Shown: positions 1 to 6,396, counted from the first letter of the stretch. The stretch: DNA of 11,511 nucleotides from an uncultured Eubacterium sp. (GCA_905193765.1 CAJJPZ010000067.1:1-11511), one strand, 5' to 3'. The notes: a model not told the origin generated them from the sequence alone. Numbers and translations are program-made.

Positions 1-1200
1 ATCCCGTGAAATGCCCGTATTTCCGGGCTTTTTGGAGATAATCAGAGTTGTTATTATAACATCCCTGCCCTTATAATCAAACGGTTCCATAGACGTGGAA
101 AGAAAGTTTTTATTTGGTATACCTTTATTTTGATATAACCACATGTTTTCCTTGCTTATCCCAATGTCCGACGATGCTATCTGTCTAATGACGACCATAT
201 CATCAGTTATTACGCATTTTTCCAGCGCCTCGCTAAGCCTACGAGCTTTATCTGTATAATAATCATTCAAGTTGCCGGTCACAAGTCTGCGGTTCAGCTG
301 GTATGCCAGATTACCAGAATATTCTCTGAGTATTTTTTTATCATCAGCATTGAGTTTAGCAAGTTCGTTGGTCATATGCCGTTTTACTATTTCCGAATTT
401 TGCATAAGCCTCTTTGGCTCTACTTTTCTTTTCAGCTCACCAGGTTCTTTTTTCAAAGGCGTCTCCAACCCTATGCTTTTCCTTTTCTCCAGTTCCGCTG
501 CATCGGTCCATTCTTTTGAATGGACGTTCTGTCTGCGTCCGTCACCGGGCTCATACTCCACTATGCATCTGCATCGCTTATGTCTCCTGTATACGTCATG
601 GGGTACGTCAGGATATGTATAACTGCCTGCCACCGCTTCACACCATGGACATGGATTTCCTGTCACTCTGCGCACTACCCGGGGAGACAGCCCGGACTTT
701 CCCTGAAAATTTACGTTCCGCTTCAGCGAATCGTCTACGACAGCCTGTCCGAATGTTATGACCGGCTCATCAAGCATATATGCTATATCGTCATACCGGT
801 ATTTGCCTGATACGATATTCACGATGCCGTCTATACGTTCCTGGTCAAGCTGTGCAGGCTGTACTTTTATCCCCACTCCTGCTTTACTATTCGCAAAATA
901 CTGCACATCAGCTGCATACCCGCTGATCAGAGAGTGATTGTTGCTCAGTGTGCTGTTTAATATCCTCGATGCGATATTATAATAAAGCCTGCCGTCAGGA
1001 AGTATCTCCGACGACAGGTTATTTCTGAATGTATCTGCCAGCAGCTCGCCTGTTCTCACTGCGAACTTCTGTGCATCTTCATAGGTGGCTGTGCCGTTTT
1101 TAGTTTTTCTGTAAAGAGCTTTTATCGTGCTGTCACTGCTGAAGACCCGCTCGAAATCTTTTTCGATGCGTTCCAGCAGTTCTGGTGCTATATCTTTCAT
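1..1200 (-). CDS. Phage MuF-type minor head protein with C-terminal ADP-ribosyltransferase-like domain (partial, 3' end off window)
   Basis: The frame is open from an ATG at 1198-1200 to the window edge: 400 residues and no stop. The ATG overlaps the portal stop as ATGA, the classic portal/minor-head junction. Residues 1-220 look like a MuF/SPP1 gp7-type minor head protein, with a Cys/His cluster CPWC (184-187) followed by HKRCRC (207-212), usual near the end of such head domains. After a charged linker (about 225-265), residues 270-400 resemble the R-S-E class of ADP-ribosyltransferases (C3/VIP2-like): helices with YQLNRRL near 300, the beta strand VVIRQ with Arg339, then FLSTS with the STS triad at 368-370. 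The catalytic ExE motif should lie further on and is not visible, so activity cannot be judged. MuF proteins with C-terminal toxin domains are a known polymorphic family in temperate phages. The head role is firm; the toxin role is inferred. Confidence 0.85.
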   Translation of the reverse strand, partial: MKDIAPELLERIEKDFERVFSSDSTIKALYRKTKNGTATYEDAQKFAVRTGELLADTFRNNLSSEILPDGRLYYNIASRILNSTLSNNHSLISGYAADVQYFANSKAGVGIKVQPAQLDQERIDGIVNIVSGKYRYDDIAYMLDEPVITFGQAVVDDSLKRNVNFQGKSGLSPRVVRRVTGNPCPWCEAVAGSYTYPDVPHDVYRRHKRCRCIVEYEPGDGRRQNVHSKEWTDAAELEKRKSIGLETPLKKEPGELKRKVEPKRLMQNSEIVKRHMTNELAKLNADDKKILREYSGNLAYQLNRRLVTGNLNDYYTDKARRLSEALEKCVITDDMVVIRQIASSDIGISKENMWLYQNKGIPNKNFLSTSMEPFDYKGRDVIITTLIISKKPGNTGISRD

Positions 1201-2429
1201 TCATCATCACCCTTTATGCCGGTCAGGCTTCTGAGATTGTTGGCTCCAAAGTATCCGGGAACCGCCTGATTGATCTTCAGCGCTCCGTCTCCGATACCTG
1301 ACAGTGCGGCCATGTCCGGTTCGAATATCGGTTCCCACTGAGGTCTTGTCAGGTAAAGCTGTCTGCGTTCATATGGGAAATCATCACGCAGGCAGGCTGC
1401 CAGATACCCGACATTGAGGAACCCACTGCCAAAATTCCGCTGCGCCTTGCGTGCCATGAGTCTGAGATTCTCATGTGATGCCTTTATCGCCTCAGAGCTC
1501 GACGGATTCTCTGTCGCAAAACCAAGGTCATCAAGGGTCAGTCCTGTTTCTCCTGCAAACAGAGCAGCGAACATCTTCAGCTGTTCCAGATGCGGAGTCA
1601 TGGACTGCTGAGTGAACTGGCCAAGCTGCGGACTGTCACCATCTTCATCCTTGGTGAAGCTCATCATGCTGGACATCGTGGATTTCCACTTATCCAGGCT
1701 CTCAGCATCTTCCGAAAGCCCTGTGACGTATTTCTGCGGGAATGAATAGAATTCAGCTGCGATCTCCGACCGCTTCACAGTCCGTATCGCTGATGACATT
1801 ATCGACATACACGCCCTGCTTATCCTGCTGTGTCCGAATTCTCTCTTGGCATCCGGCCTGTGTATTATCGGCACCAGCAGCGGATACGGAGCACTGTTAG
1901 CGACTATCTCGATATCTTTCTCGCCTTTACGGTAATAATGGGTCTCACCTTTTATGTAATATGCTTCCCGTGTCGGATTTCCCGAATCATCTACATTCAG
2001 GACTGCATACCCTTCCATCAGCAGACCTGTTATCGGATCTATGATGCCTGTTGCTCTGCTGCCGTCCATGACCTGCAGCTGTGGATAATCAGTGCTGTCG
2101 GCGCTTATGTACACGAAGCAGCATGATGATATCAGAGCGGACAATACAGCACTGTCGAAGAATGTATCCGGATTATTCATACTGAATATCTCATTGAGAG
2201 AAAAATTGTCATCATCAAAGTCCCTGAATATGATGCGGTCTGCCAGAGAATCCACTGCCTTGGCACACCAGCCCAGTGATGCGAACCAGTATTTGAGTGC
2301 CGGCGGTGATGAGATACCGAGATCTCTTGTGACATTCCTCATCTCATAGAAAGCATATCTTTTTCTCACTCTTGTCTTTTTCAGTGCCAGTTTCCTGCGC
2401 AGGTATTCGATTCCCTTGTATGTATACAC
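1197..2429 (-). CDS. Phage portal protein, SPP1 gp6-like
   Basis: This 410-residue protein reads as a portal of the SPP1 gp6-like family, which forms the dodecameric ring at one head vertex through which DNA enters and leaves. Family-like traits are the basic N-terminus, a W-rich segment near 48-55, the DPITG turn in the wing, and the C-terminal part with GLTLDDLGF..NPSSSEAI followed by an R/K-rich helix, which in this family is the stem/crown region. The start is GTG at 2427-2429, supported by TTGGAGG about 10 nt upstream. At 410 residues it is shorter than SPP1 gp6 (about 500). It overlaps the following minor head gene by 4 bases, so the two are probably translationally coupled. No terminase gene precedes it, which is unusual. 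Confidence 0.9.
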   Translation of the reverse strand: MYTYKGIEYLRRKLALKKTRVRKRYAFYEMRNVTRDLGISSPPALKYWFASLGWCAKAVDSLADRIIFRDFDDDNFSLNEIFSMNNPDTFFDSAVLSALISSCCFVYISADSTDYPQLQVMDGSRATGIIDPITGLLMEGYAVLNVDDSGNPTREAYYIKGETHYYRKGEKDIEIVANSAPYPLLVPIIHRPDAKREFGHSRISRACMSIMSSAIRTVKRSEIAAEFYSFPQKYVTGLSEDAESLDKWKSTMSSMMSFTKDEDGDSPQLGQFTQQSMTPHLEQLKMFAALFAGETGLTLDDLGFATENPSSSEAIKASHENLRLMARKAQRNFGSGFLNVGYLAACLRDDFPYERRQLYLTRPQWEPIFEPDMAALSGIGDGALKINQAVPGYFGANNLRSLTGIKGDDE

Positions 2430-2481
2430 TTTCCAAATTCCTCCAATCAGTGCAAATGAATTTTACCGTGTGTTTTTTTTC

Positions 2482-2533
2482 ACAGTGACGGCGTGAAGTC
2501 CGGAGCCACCGGCCCCCGGGGAGGTATCCCCCC
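2482..2533. other. GC-rich island, possible cos/packaging-site region
   Basis: Within an AT-rich 184-bp non-coding stretch (2430-2613) sits a GC island containing CCGGAGCCACCGG and, from 2509, CCGGCCCCCGGGGAGG running into a C tract. It contains short dyads such as GGGG/CCCC around 2518-2533. The position, just after an HNH gene and before head genes, is where cos sites lie in HNH-bearing phages. The function is inferred from position and composition only; no cohesive end can be read from one sequence. Confidence 0.35.
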
Positions 2534-2547
2534 TATATAAAAATAGA

Positions 2548-2594
2548 TCAGGATATATATCCTGAAATCTAAAATTCTCAGATATATTTCCTGA
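2548..2594. repeat. 18-bp perfect palindrome with an imperfect second copy
   Basis: TCAGGATATATATCCTGA (2548-2565) is a perfect 18-bp palindrome. A second copy, TCAGATATATTTCCTGA (2578-2594), has one base missing and one changed. Centre-to-centre distance is about 29 bp, near three helical turns. They lie in the non-coding stretch between the HNH gene and the portal gene, so they could be paired binding sites for a dimeric regulator, or sites recognised by packaging proteins. No binding protein can be named from the sequence. Confidence 0.6.
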
Positions 2595-2613
2595 ACTTGT
2601 TATACAGATCATT

Positions 2614-2982
2614 TTATTTATTATCTTTATTTTTAACCAGTGAATTAAAGCTCTTCCAGTCCAGCGAGTGCGGAAGTATCCTGTTCGACACTGTCTCCTG
2701 CATCCCCTGAGGTAAGGTTTTCGCCACCAGCTTATCAGACTTCTGCCTGTTGCATGTCCAGTGCGCCAGCTGCAGGTTATCAGGATCCGATGGGTGCCCG
2801 CCCTTGGCCACCGGTATGATATGGTCTATGCACGGGCTCAATGGATGGGGGTACTTCAAATCAAAGTCCACGGGCTTACCACAAATACCACACGTCGTCT
2901 GCGTTGCATATATCTTTTTCTTTGCTCTGTCGAACTGCTTGCGATGCACGCCATCTCTGTCCGGCCTTGCTGTCCTGCTCAT
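2614..2982 (-). CDS. HNH endonuclease, packaging-associated type
   Basis: The HNH fold is clear in a 122-residue protein: CGIC (31-34) and the downstream WTCN (Cys77) supply zinc ligands, D53-H54 is the catalytic His region, Asn69 follows, and NRQKSDK completes the motif. HNH proteins at this place in phages with HK97-type heads are needed with the large terminase for cos cleavage and DNA packaging. The start is ATG at 2980-2982, because GGAGG sits 5 nt upstream; the frame is open further up to 3084, but that part crosses a strong hairpin terminator and is probably not translated. It is the first gene after that terminator. The next gene is the portal, not the expected terminase small subunit. 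Confidence 0.85.
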   Translation of the reverse strand: MSRTARPDRDGVHRKQFDRAKKKIYATQTTCGICGKPVDFDLKYPHPLSPCIDHIIPVAKGGHPSDPDNLQLAHWTCNRQKSDKLVAKTLPQGMQETVSNRILPHSLDWKSFNSLVKNKDNK

Positions 2983-2996
2983 TTCTGCCTCCATAT

Positions 2997-3040
2997 AAAA
3001 CAGAGCAGCGTCATGCACCTCAATGACTCTGCTCTGTTTT
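2997..3040. terminator. Long hairpin terminator between regulator and packaging genes
   Basis: The arms AAAACAGAGCAG (2997-3008) and CTGCTCTGTTTT (3029-3040) pair perfectly. Inside, after one mismatch, GTCAT pairs with ATGAC around an 8-base loop. Both strands end in T runs, so it can work as a Rho-independent terminator in either direction. On the minus strand it lies between the ArpU-like gene and the ribosome site of the HNH gene, so it would isolate the packaging operon or act as an attenuation point. Confidence 0.8.
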
Positions 3041-3082
3041 GAAAGGGGATTTATTCTGTTAACTGCCTTTTGATTCAATAAC

Positions 3083-3116
3083 ATTATACATCGGCTGAAT
3101 TGTGTTTTGTGTGCAA
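3083..3116 (-). promoter_or_regulatory. Possible promoter for the packaging operon (weak)
   Basis: A perfect TATAAT lies on the minus strand at 3083-3088, in the gap downstream of the ArpU-like gene. The nearest TTG hexamer (TTGCAC, 3111-3116) is 22 nt away, longer than the normal 16-18, so a sigma-70-type promoter would need an activator or a different -35. An ArpU-like activator encoded just upstream would fit. The terminator at 2997-3040 lies downstream of this site, which argues against simple expression from it. Confidence 0.25.
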
Positions 3117-3117
3117 T

Positions 3118-3504
3118 TTACTCGACCGCTTCAGCTATGATCCTCGACACTACGCTTCTGTCGATGGAGAGTCTCTTGCCTATCTCGGACTGTGTCAGGC
3201 CTTCCTGAAAATATAACCTCAGGACATTGCGGCTCCTGCTGGACTCTATACTCTCCAGCCATTCCTCCATGTGATAGATCTCGATGTCTATCAGTTTCTT
3301 CTTCTCGGTCATGCGGCGGACATATCTGTCCTCGACAGGATCGGTGTCGCCCCTGGTTATGATTATACGCTTGCGCCCTGTCCTGTAATCGCCTGTGGTA
3401 TCTCCGTATGTCCTGATCGCAGGCGTCCTGCTGATGAGCTTGTCATGTATATGCTTAGACTCTATAACAAGATGCCTGAGCTGGTTCAGTCTTTCTCTTT
3501 CCAT
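3118..3504 (-). CDS. ArpU-like / sigma-70 region 4-like phage regulator
   Basis: This 128-residue protein is helical at the N-terminus (1-22), has a basic middle (RTGRKRIIITRG, about 41-52), a heptad-like helix (60-90), and a C-terminal HTH (about 102-124) of sigma region 4 type: RLYFQEGLTQSEIGKRL followed by IDRSVVSRII. This layout matches the ArpU/RinA-like late regulators (DUF1492-like) that stand just before the packaging genes of Firmicutes phages and activate late transcription. GGGAGG lies close before the ATG at 3502-3504, and the Rep gene ends 14 bases upstream, so the two are cotranscribed. Its likely targets are the HNH-portal operon downstream; no binding site is proven. Confidence 0.8.
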   Translation of the reverse strand: MERERLNQLRHLVIESKHIHDKLISRTPAIRTYGDTTGDYRTGRKRIIITRGDTDPVEDRYVRRMTEKKKLIDIEIYHMEEWLESIESSRSRNVLRLYFQEGLTQSEIGKRLSIDRSVVSRIIAEAVE

Positions 3505-3518
3505 TCATTCCTCCCACG

Positions 3519-4337
3519 CTAAATATTCAGCTCACATATGTCTGCAAAGCTGATCTGTCTCTCATAATCCTTGAGTATCTCCCTCGGATTCACTGCTCTT
3601 CCTTTCGGCCACCGTTTCAGTCTCGGCTCTTCATTGAGGCTGACCATTATGTACTCCATGCACTCCACTCCGAGGACAGCATGCTCATACTTGCGTCTGG
3701 TGTCTTCATCGACGTAGTATCCCTTCGGAGGTTTTATCTGCTGCCTGACTTCCCTGCCGGATACTTTCTCCCGCTTCACCTCCGGCATCTTAACGTTCCT
3801 GCTGCTGGTGTATCTTCTCTTCTGCGGGCTGTCATCTTCCCTGAATGTCTTCTCAGTCTCTTTCAACAGATACTCGGCAAGCCTGTAGTAATTCCCTGTC
3901 TCATCAAGCACGCCCGGATGTTCATGTCCATGTTTCCAGTATTTATCTATGATCCTGATATCGATACCTGTCATTACGAGGTGATGGTGGATCCTTGTAT
4001 GCTGATACTCTGTCACAGCCACCCACTTGAATTCTATATCATTCCGCTTGCAGTAATTCCTCACGTTGGTAAGGAACTTCTTCAGGTGCTTCTTCGATTC
4101 TTCCGGAGTCACGATCTCTTTGTAGGTCAGGACTATATGATAGTCTCCCTGTCTGAAGTTGTGGTTCAGCTTTGCAGTCAGCATCCTGACAGCGTATCTG
4201 AAATTATTTTTTCTGACCGCTTCAGATGTCGGCTGAAATCTTGCTCTTCTTTCCTGCTTTTCAGTTTTCACTCTTGCCGAGGCTCTCAGGTTTCTGATTA
4301 TCGTCCTGCCTGCCACGATCGTATCTCTGAAATACAT
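3519..4337 (-). CDS. HUH-type replication initiator (rolling-circle Rep-like endonuclease)
   Basis: The 272-residue protein shows the three motifs of HUH replication endonucleases: motif 1 YHIVLTYKE (66-74), motif 2 RIHHHLVMT (115-123) with metal-binding His117 and His119, and motif 3 RLAEYLLKE (152-160) with the probable nucleophile Tyr156 and Lys159. Only one such Tyr is present, as in single-Tyr Reps of plasmids and small phages. Such enzymes nick one strand at an origin and stay bound to the 5' end. The N-terminus is strongly basic and the C-terminus (190-270) basic, without a recognised helicase domain. The ATG at 4335-4337 has GGAG 7-8 nt upstream. The 144-bp leader with three dyads could hold the origin, and a PC4-like ssDNA-binding gene lies just before it. 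The assignment is from motifs; family name and nick site are not determined. Confidence 0.82.
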   Translation of the reverse strand: MYFRDTIVAGRTIIRNLRASARVKTEKQERRARFQPTSEAVRKNNFRYAVRMLTAKLNHNFRQGDYHIVLTYKEIVTPEESKKHLKKFLTNVRNYCKRNDIEFKWVAVTEYQHTRIHHHLVMTGIDIRIIDKYWKHGHEHPGVLDETGNYYRLAEYLLKETEKTFREDDSPQKRRYTSSRNVKMPEVKREKVSGREVRQQIKPPKGYYVDEDTRRKYEHAVLGVECMEYIMVSLNEEPRLKRWPKGRAVNPREILKDYERQISFADICELNI

Positions 4338-4376
4338 TTCCTTGCTCCATTGTTAATACTCTAATCAAGCTCTGAT

Positions 4377-4392
4377 GCGACCCTCAGGTCGC
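4377..4392. repeat. Small GC hairpin in the Rep leader
   Basis: GCGACC (4377-4382) pairs with GGTCGC (4387-4392) around a CTCA loop. It lies 40 bp before the Rep start. Small exposed hairpins like this are used as nick-site presenters in rolling-circle origins, but it could also be a transcript element controlling Rep. Confidence 0.45.
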
Positions 4393-4401
4393 CGGTGTTG
4401 C

Positions 4402-4419
4402 CTTTATATATATGTAAAG
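4402..4419. repeat. AT-rich near-palindrome in the Rep leader
   Basis: CTTTATATATATGTAAAG is a near-perfect 18-bp dyad, broken only by one T/G position pair. It may be an operator or a melting element next to the Rep gene. A weak TTGCTG-17-TATATA promoter-like pair on the minus strand runs into it. Confidence 0.35.
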
Positions 4420-4430
4420 TTCCTGCTGAC

Positions 4431-4463
4431 AGCAAAGCCGCAGTACTTGTCTGCGGTTTTGCT
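4431..4463. terminator. Hairpin between PC4-like gene and Rep gene
   Basis: AGCAAAGCCGCAG (4431-4443) and CTGCGGTTTTGCT (4451-4463) form a 13-bp stem with one G-T wobble and a 7-base loop. A/T-flanked GC stems of this form are usual Rho-independent terminators. On the minus strand the T tract is short (CTTTGCT), so termination may be partial. It follows the stop of the PC4-like gene by about 20 bases. Confidence 0.6.
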
Positions 4464-4481
4464 TATATCTTTATGATGTGA

Positions 4482-4700
4482 CTATAACCTTATCAGGATC
4501 TCTCCCAGCATCCGTGCTGTTTCTCTTGTGAGTGACAGTCCTTTCGAACACTTCACATGATCTTCACTCCAGTTCCTTATATCCACTTTTGCTTCTTTTC
4601 CATTCCATGAAACAAGATTCACTTCACCATGCCATGCGCCGCTATCATCGAATGTATCGATATACTCGATGATCTCTTTTGTTATCTCTTTCTGCTTCAC
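4482..4700 (-). CDS. PC4/YdbC-like single-stranded DNA-binding protein
   Basis: The 72-residue protein has the signature of the bacterial YdbC branch of the PC4 (transcriptional coactivator p15) fold: NLVSWNGKEAKVDIRNWSED (28-47), then KGLSLTRETARMLGEIL (53-69), giving curved beta strands and one long C-terminal helix. Proteins of this fold dimerise and bind ssDNA without sequence preference. Here it could protect strands made during HUH-initiated replication. The start is GTG at 4698-4700 after AGAGGTAGGAAAT. The stop is TAG. It lies 5 bases after a short gene and ahead of the Rep leader. The fold assignment is confident; the replication role is from context. Confidence 0.85.
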   Translation of the reverse strand: MKQKEITKEIIEYIDTFDDSGAWHGEVNLVSWNGKEAKVDIRNWSEDHVKCSKGLSLTRETARMLGEILIRL

Positions 4701-4705
4701 ATTTC

Positions 4706-4894
4706 CTACCTCTTTTTATCTATACCCATCAGTTTCCTGAGCTGGTCTGCTCTGAGGCTGATCTCCATACCCTCACATTCTATCGTGATGAGATCTGCAT
4801 ACTTTCCGTGATTGTATTTCACCGGCAGCTTGCAGGCCTCTATACTATCTTCACGTTTTATGCTTCCTATTATCATCTTTATATCTGTCATCAT
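4706..4894 (-). CDS. Small phage protein of unknown function (62 aa)
   Basis: I do not recognise this protein. The start is the ATG at 4892-4894, which overlaps the preceding stop as ATGA and has AGGAGG 4 nt upstream; a second ATG follows at once. A longer frame exists (to 4936), but that part lies inside the preceding gene and has no ribosome site. The protein is short and beta-rich in the middle (DLITIECEGMEISLRADQL), with a basic C-terminus. The ELEMENT ISLRADQLRKLMG resembles the end of small one-domain proteins of phage operons, but no family can be named. It is cotranscribed with the 15-Cys protein before it and the PC4-like gene after it. Confidence 0.7.
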   Translation of the reverse strand: MMTDIKMIIGSIKREDSIEACKLPVKYNHGKYADLITIECEGMEISLRADQLRKLMGIDKKR

Positions 4895-5349
4895 TCCACC
4901 TCCTGGAGCCAGTAGTCTCTTCGACAATCTGGACACTCTGAATATGTCTCACATACTTTATAATCAATATCAACTTCGGCAGGGCAAATCTTGAGTATAT
5001 CTTTACACTTTTTTGCATTCGGATAATGCTCCAAAAACTCATCCTGCCGTGTCTTCTTCGGTCTACTTTCCCACTTGCTCATGTAGTTATTGCAGCATTT
5101 TGTACATGGTGACTCATCTTCTCTTTTGTACTCGTACTTGCAGCCATCGCAGCCGTCAGGTTCTTCACCATCATCCTCGCAAAGCCAGTTGAAGTAATTC
5201 TTTCTACATTTGCTTGCATCACCGAAATCACATTCTTTACATTTTAATCCTGCGCAGGCAACAATCACTCCATCTTTCTTTGCTGGACTGCTATGACTTT
5301 CAGTAACGATTTTTATTATTTCATCCTTGTATTTTTCAAAATTTGTCAT
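4891..5349 (-). CDS. Cys-rich putative zinc-binding phage protein (152 aa)
   Basis: The protein has 15 Cys in 152 residues, in CxxC pairs at 37/40, 67/70, 82/85 (plus 86) and 139/142 and singles at 32, 48, 57, 115, 122 and 133. The N-terminus (MTNFEKYKDEI) and the pattern of Cys-rich blocks with a W at 55 are like a family of hypothetical proteins common in prophages of gut Clostridia. The number and spacing of Cys suggest two or more zinc sites; the molecular role is unknown. The ATG at 5347-5349 has GGAGGGG 5 nt upstream. Gene ends in an ATGA overlap with the next small gene. Confidence 0.8.
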   Translation of the reverse strand: MTNFEKYKDEIIKIVTESHSSPAKKDGVIVACAGLKCKECDFGDASKCRKNYFNWLCEDDGEEPDGCDGCKYEYKREDESPCTKCCNNYMSKWESRPKKTRQDEFLEHYPNAKKCKDILKICPAEVDIDYKVCETYSECPDCRRDYWLQEVE

Positions 5350-5403
5350 GTGTCCCCTCCATCTTTAGCAACTTTGATCTTCTTTGTAAATCATTCCAAT
5401 GCT

Positions 5404-5772
5404 TTACGGCTTGTAACTCTCAAAGTAAAAAGTAACATTCCTGTCCCGCACTTCAAAGAATCCGTAATCAACCCCTACTTTGAAGATATAAGAATCTCTT
5501 TGCAGCTTTTCTGGAATCTTCTCAACCATCTCCCGAAATACCTCCAGCGAACTTCCCCGTTTATAGTGGTTGCACCGTCTGCAGGCCGGCGTATAGTTAC
5601 ACATCTCATCTGCGCCGCCAGCTCTAAGCGGTATCATGTGATCCACCTGCATCTCCTTGATTTCCATTTCTCTGCCACAATATGCGCAGTGCCCTCCGTA
5701 TTTATTAAATACCTGCAGCCTGTCTGCCTTTGTGATCCGCTTTCTTTTCTGAACATCCATTGTCTTCCTCAT
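5404..5772 (-). CDS. HNH endonuclease (second copy, McrA-like)
   Basis: This 122-residue protein has the standard HNH layout: basic N-terminus, HCAYCG (zinc Cys pair about 32-35), VDHMIPLRAGG with the catalytic Asp-His (about 49-50), the Asn of MCNY, and CRRCNHYKRG with the second Cys pair. After it comes a helical and beta tail of about 50 residues. It is not related beyond the domain to the HNH at 2614-2982, and it sits in the early region, so it is more likely a homing or recombination/accessory nuclease than a packaging factor. Two starts are possible: ATG at 5772 (AAAGGA upstream) and ATG at 5760 (GAGGA upstream); the gene overlaps the preceding small ORF by 68 or 56 bases. Confidence 0.87.
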   Translation of the reverse strand: MRKTMDVQKRKRITKADRLQVFNKYGGHCAYCGREMEIKEMQVDHMIPLRAGGADEMCNYTPACRRCNHYKRGSSLEVFREMVEKIPEKLQRDSYIFKVGVDYGFFEVRDRNVTFYFESYKP

Positions 5773-5905
5773 CCGCTTCCTTTATATCTCTGATATATTC
5801 ACCGGTCTCGCTATCTACTTCCGTAAAACTCGCTATGAACTTTGATTCCATCAGATGGTCAAGTATTTCTTTTTCCTGCTTGTTTATTTCTTGTTTAAAA
5901 CTCAT
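5705..5905 (-). CDS. Small acidic protein of unknown function (66 aa)
   Basis: I do not recognise this protein. It begins with an ATG that overlaps the previous stop as ATGA (5902-5905). It is helical and charged: a KQEINKQEKEILDHL heptad-like stretch, then an acidic middle (DIKEADEEDNG). The last third overlaps the HNH gene in another frame. The tight coupling at the start supports it being real; length and charge are all that can be said. Confidence 0.6.
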   Translation of the reverse strand: MSFKQEINKQEKEILDHLMESKFIASFTEVDSETGEYIRDIKEADEEDNGCSEKKADHKGRQAAGI

Positions 5906-6396
5906 TTAACTAACCCTCTCATCGCATTCTCGAACGATCTGCCGAATACTTCGGTAGGATCTTCACTTATGCTCAATCCCGCCAGTATCTTTCCTCCGTC
6001 CGGAACGTCTGACAGGTTATAGCTTATGACGTGATCATTCTCTATCCTTATCTTCCATCTTTCTTCAAGCCATTTCTTTTTCGTCAGCTTCCTGGTTCCT
6101 CCGGCTCTTGCATGTGCCCTCACGGTTATGAACCGCTCTGTTCTCTCTGTCACGCTGTGCGTGGTCCCGCCTCTGACTACGATGTCATGTATCTTCACGT
6201 CTTCAAAAGGTATGATGTGATTGACCTTTCTTCTTTTCCGCACTGTTGCAGGCTCGTCCTCCATGATGCCGTAGTCTTTGAGCAGTCCGGTCACTTCTCT
6301 TCTGGAACTTCCAAGATAGTCAGCTATATGTTTTATGTCTCTTCCTGCTTCCAGCTGAGCGGCAAACCACTCAGGCTTCACATTCTTTATGTCCAC
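5902..6396 (-). CDS. HTH-containing phage protein of unknown function (164 aa)
   Basis: The N-terminal 45 residues (PEWFAAQLEAGRDIKHIA then DYLGSSRREVTGLLKDYG) read as a resolvase/sigma-like helix-turn-helix. A basic linker RKRRK follows, then a beta-rich central and C-terminal part rich in Arg and Thr, without recognised motifs. The GTG at 6394-6396 is preferred because GAGGAG lies 7 nt before it. An in-frame ATG at 6409-6411 would add 5 residues but has a poor ribosome site. The overlap with the MazG-like gene is 26 bases. A DNA-binding regulatory role is possible, but not shown. Confidence 0.7.
   Translation of the reverse strand: MDIKNVKPEWFAAQLEAGRDIKHIADYLGSSRREVTGLLKDYGIMEDEPATVRKRRKVNHIIPFEDVKIHDIVVRGGTTHSVTERTERFITVRAHARAGGTRKLTKKKWLEERWKIRIENDHVISYNLSDVPDGGKILAGLSISEDPTEVFGRSFENAMRGLVK

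Noticed and set aside
272..810. Plus-strand open frames at the left end
   Set aside because: The minus strand is open through the whole 1-1200 stretch and gives a recognisable MuF-type head protein; the plus frames have no ribosome sites or motifs.
2983..3084. Longer N-terminus of the HNH gene
   Set aside because: The extra 34 codons cross a strong terminator hairpin and have no ribosome site, while ATG 2982 has GGAGG at good spacing.
3681..4364. Long plus-strand open frame opposite the Rep gene
   Set aside because: It is the antisense shadow of a gene with clear HUH motifs and a ribosome site; its own translation is rich in Leu/Ser/Pro/His without domain signs.
4895..4936. Longer start for the 62-residue gene
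   Set aside because: It would lie inside the preceding gene with no ribosome site; the ATG at 4894 has AGGAGG and an ATGA overlap.
4851..5042. Minus-strand frame of 63 codons inside the Cys-rich gene
   Set aside because: It is out of frame with, and fully overlaps, better supported genes, and lacks a ribosome site.
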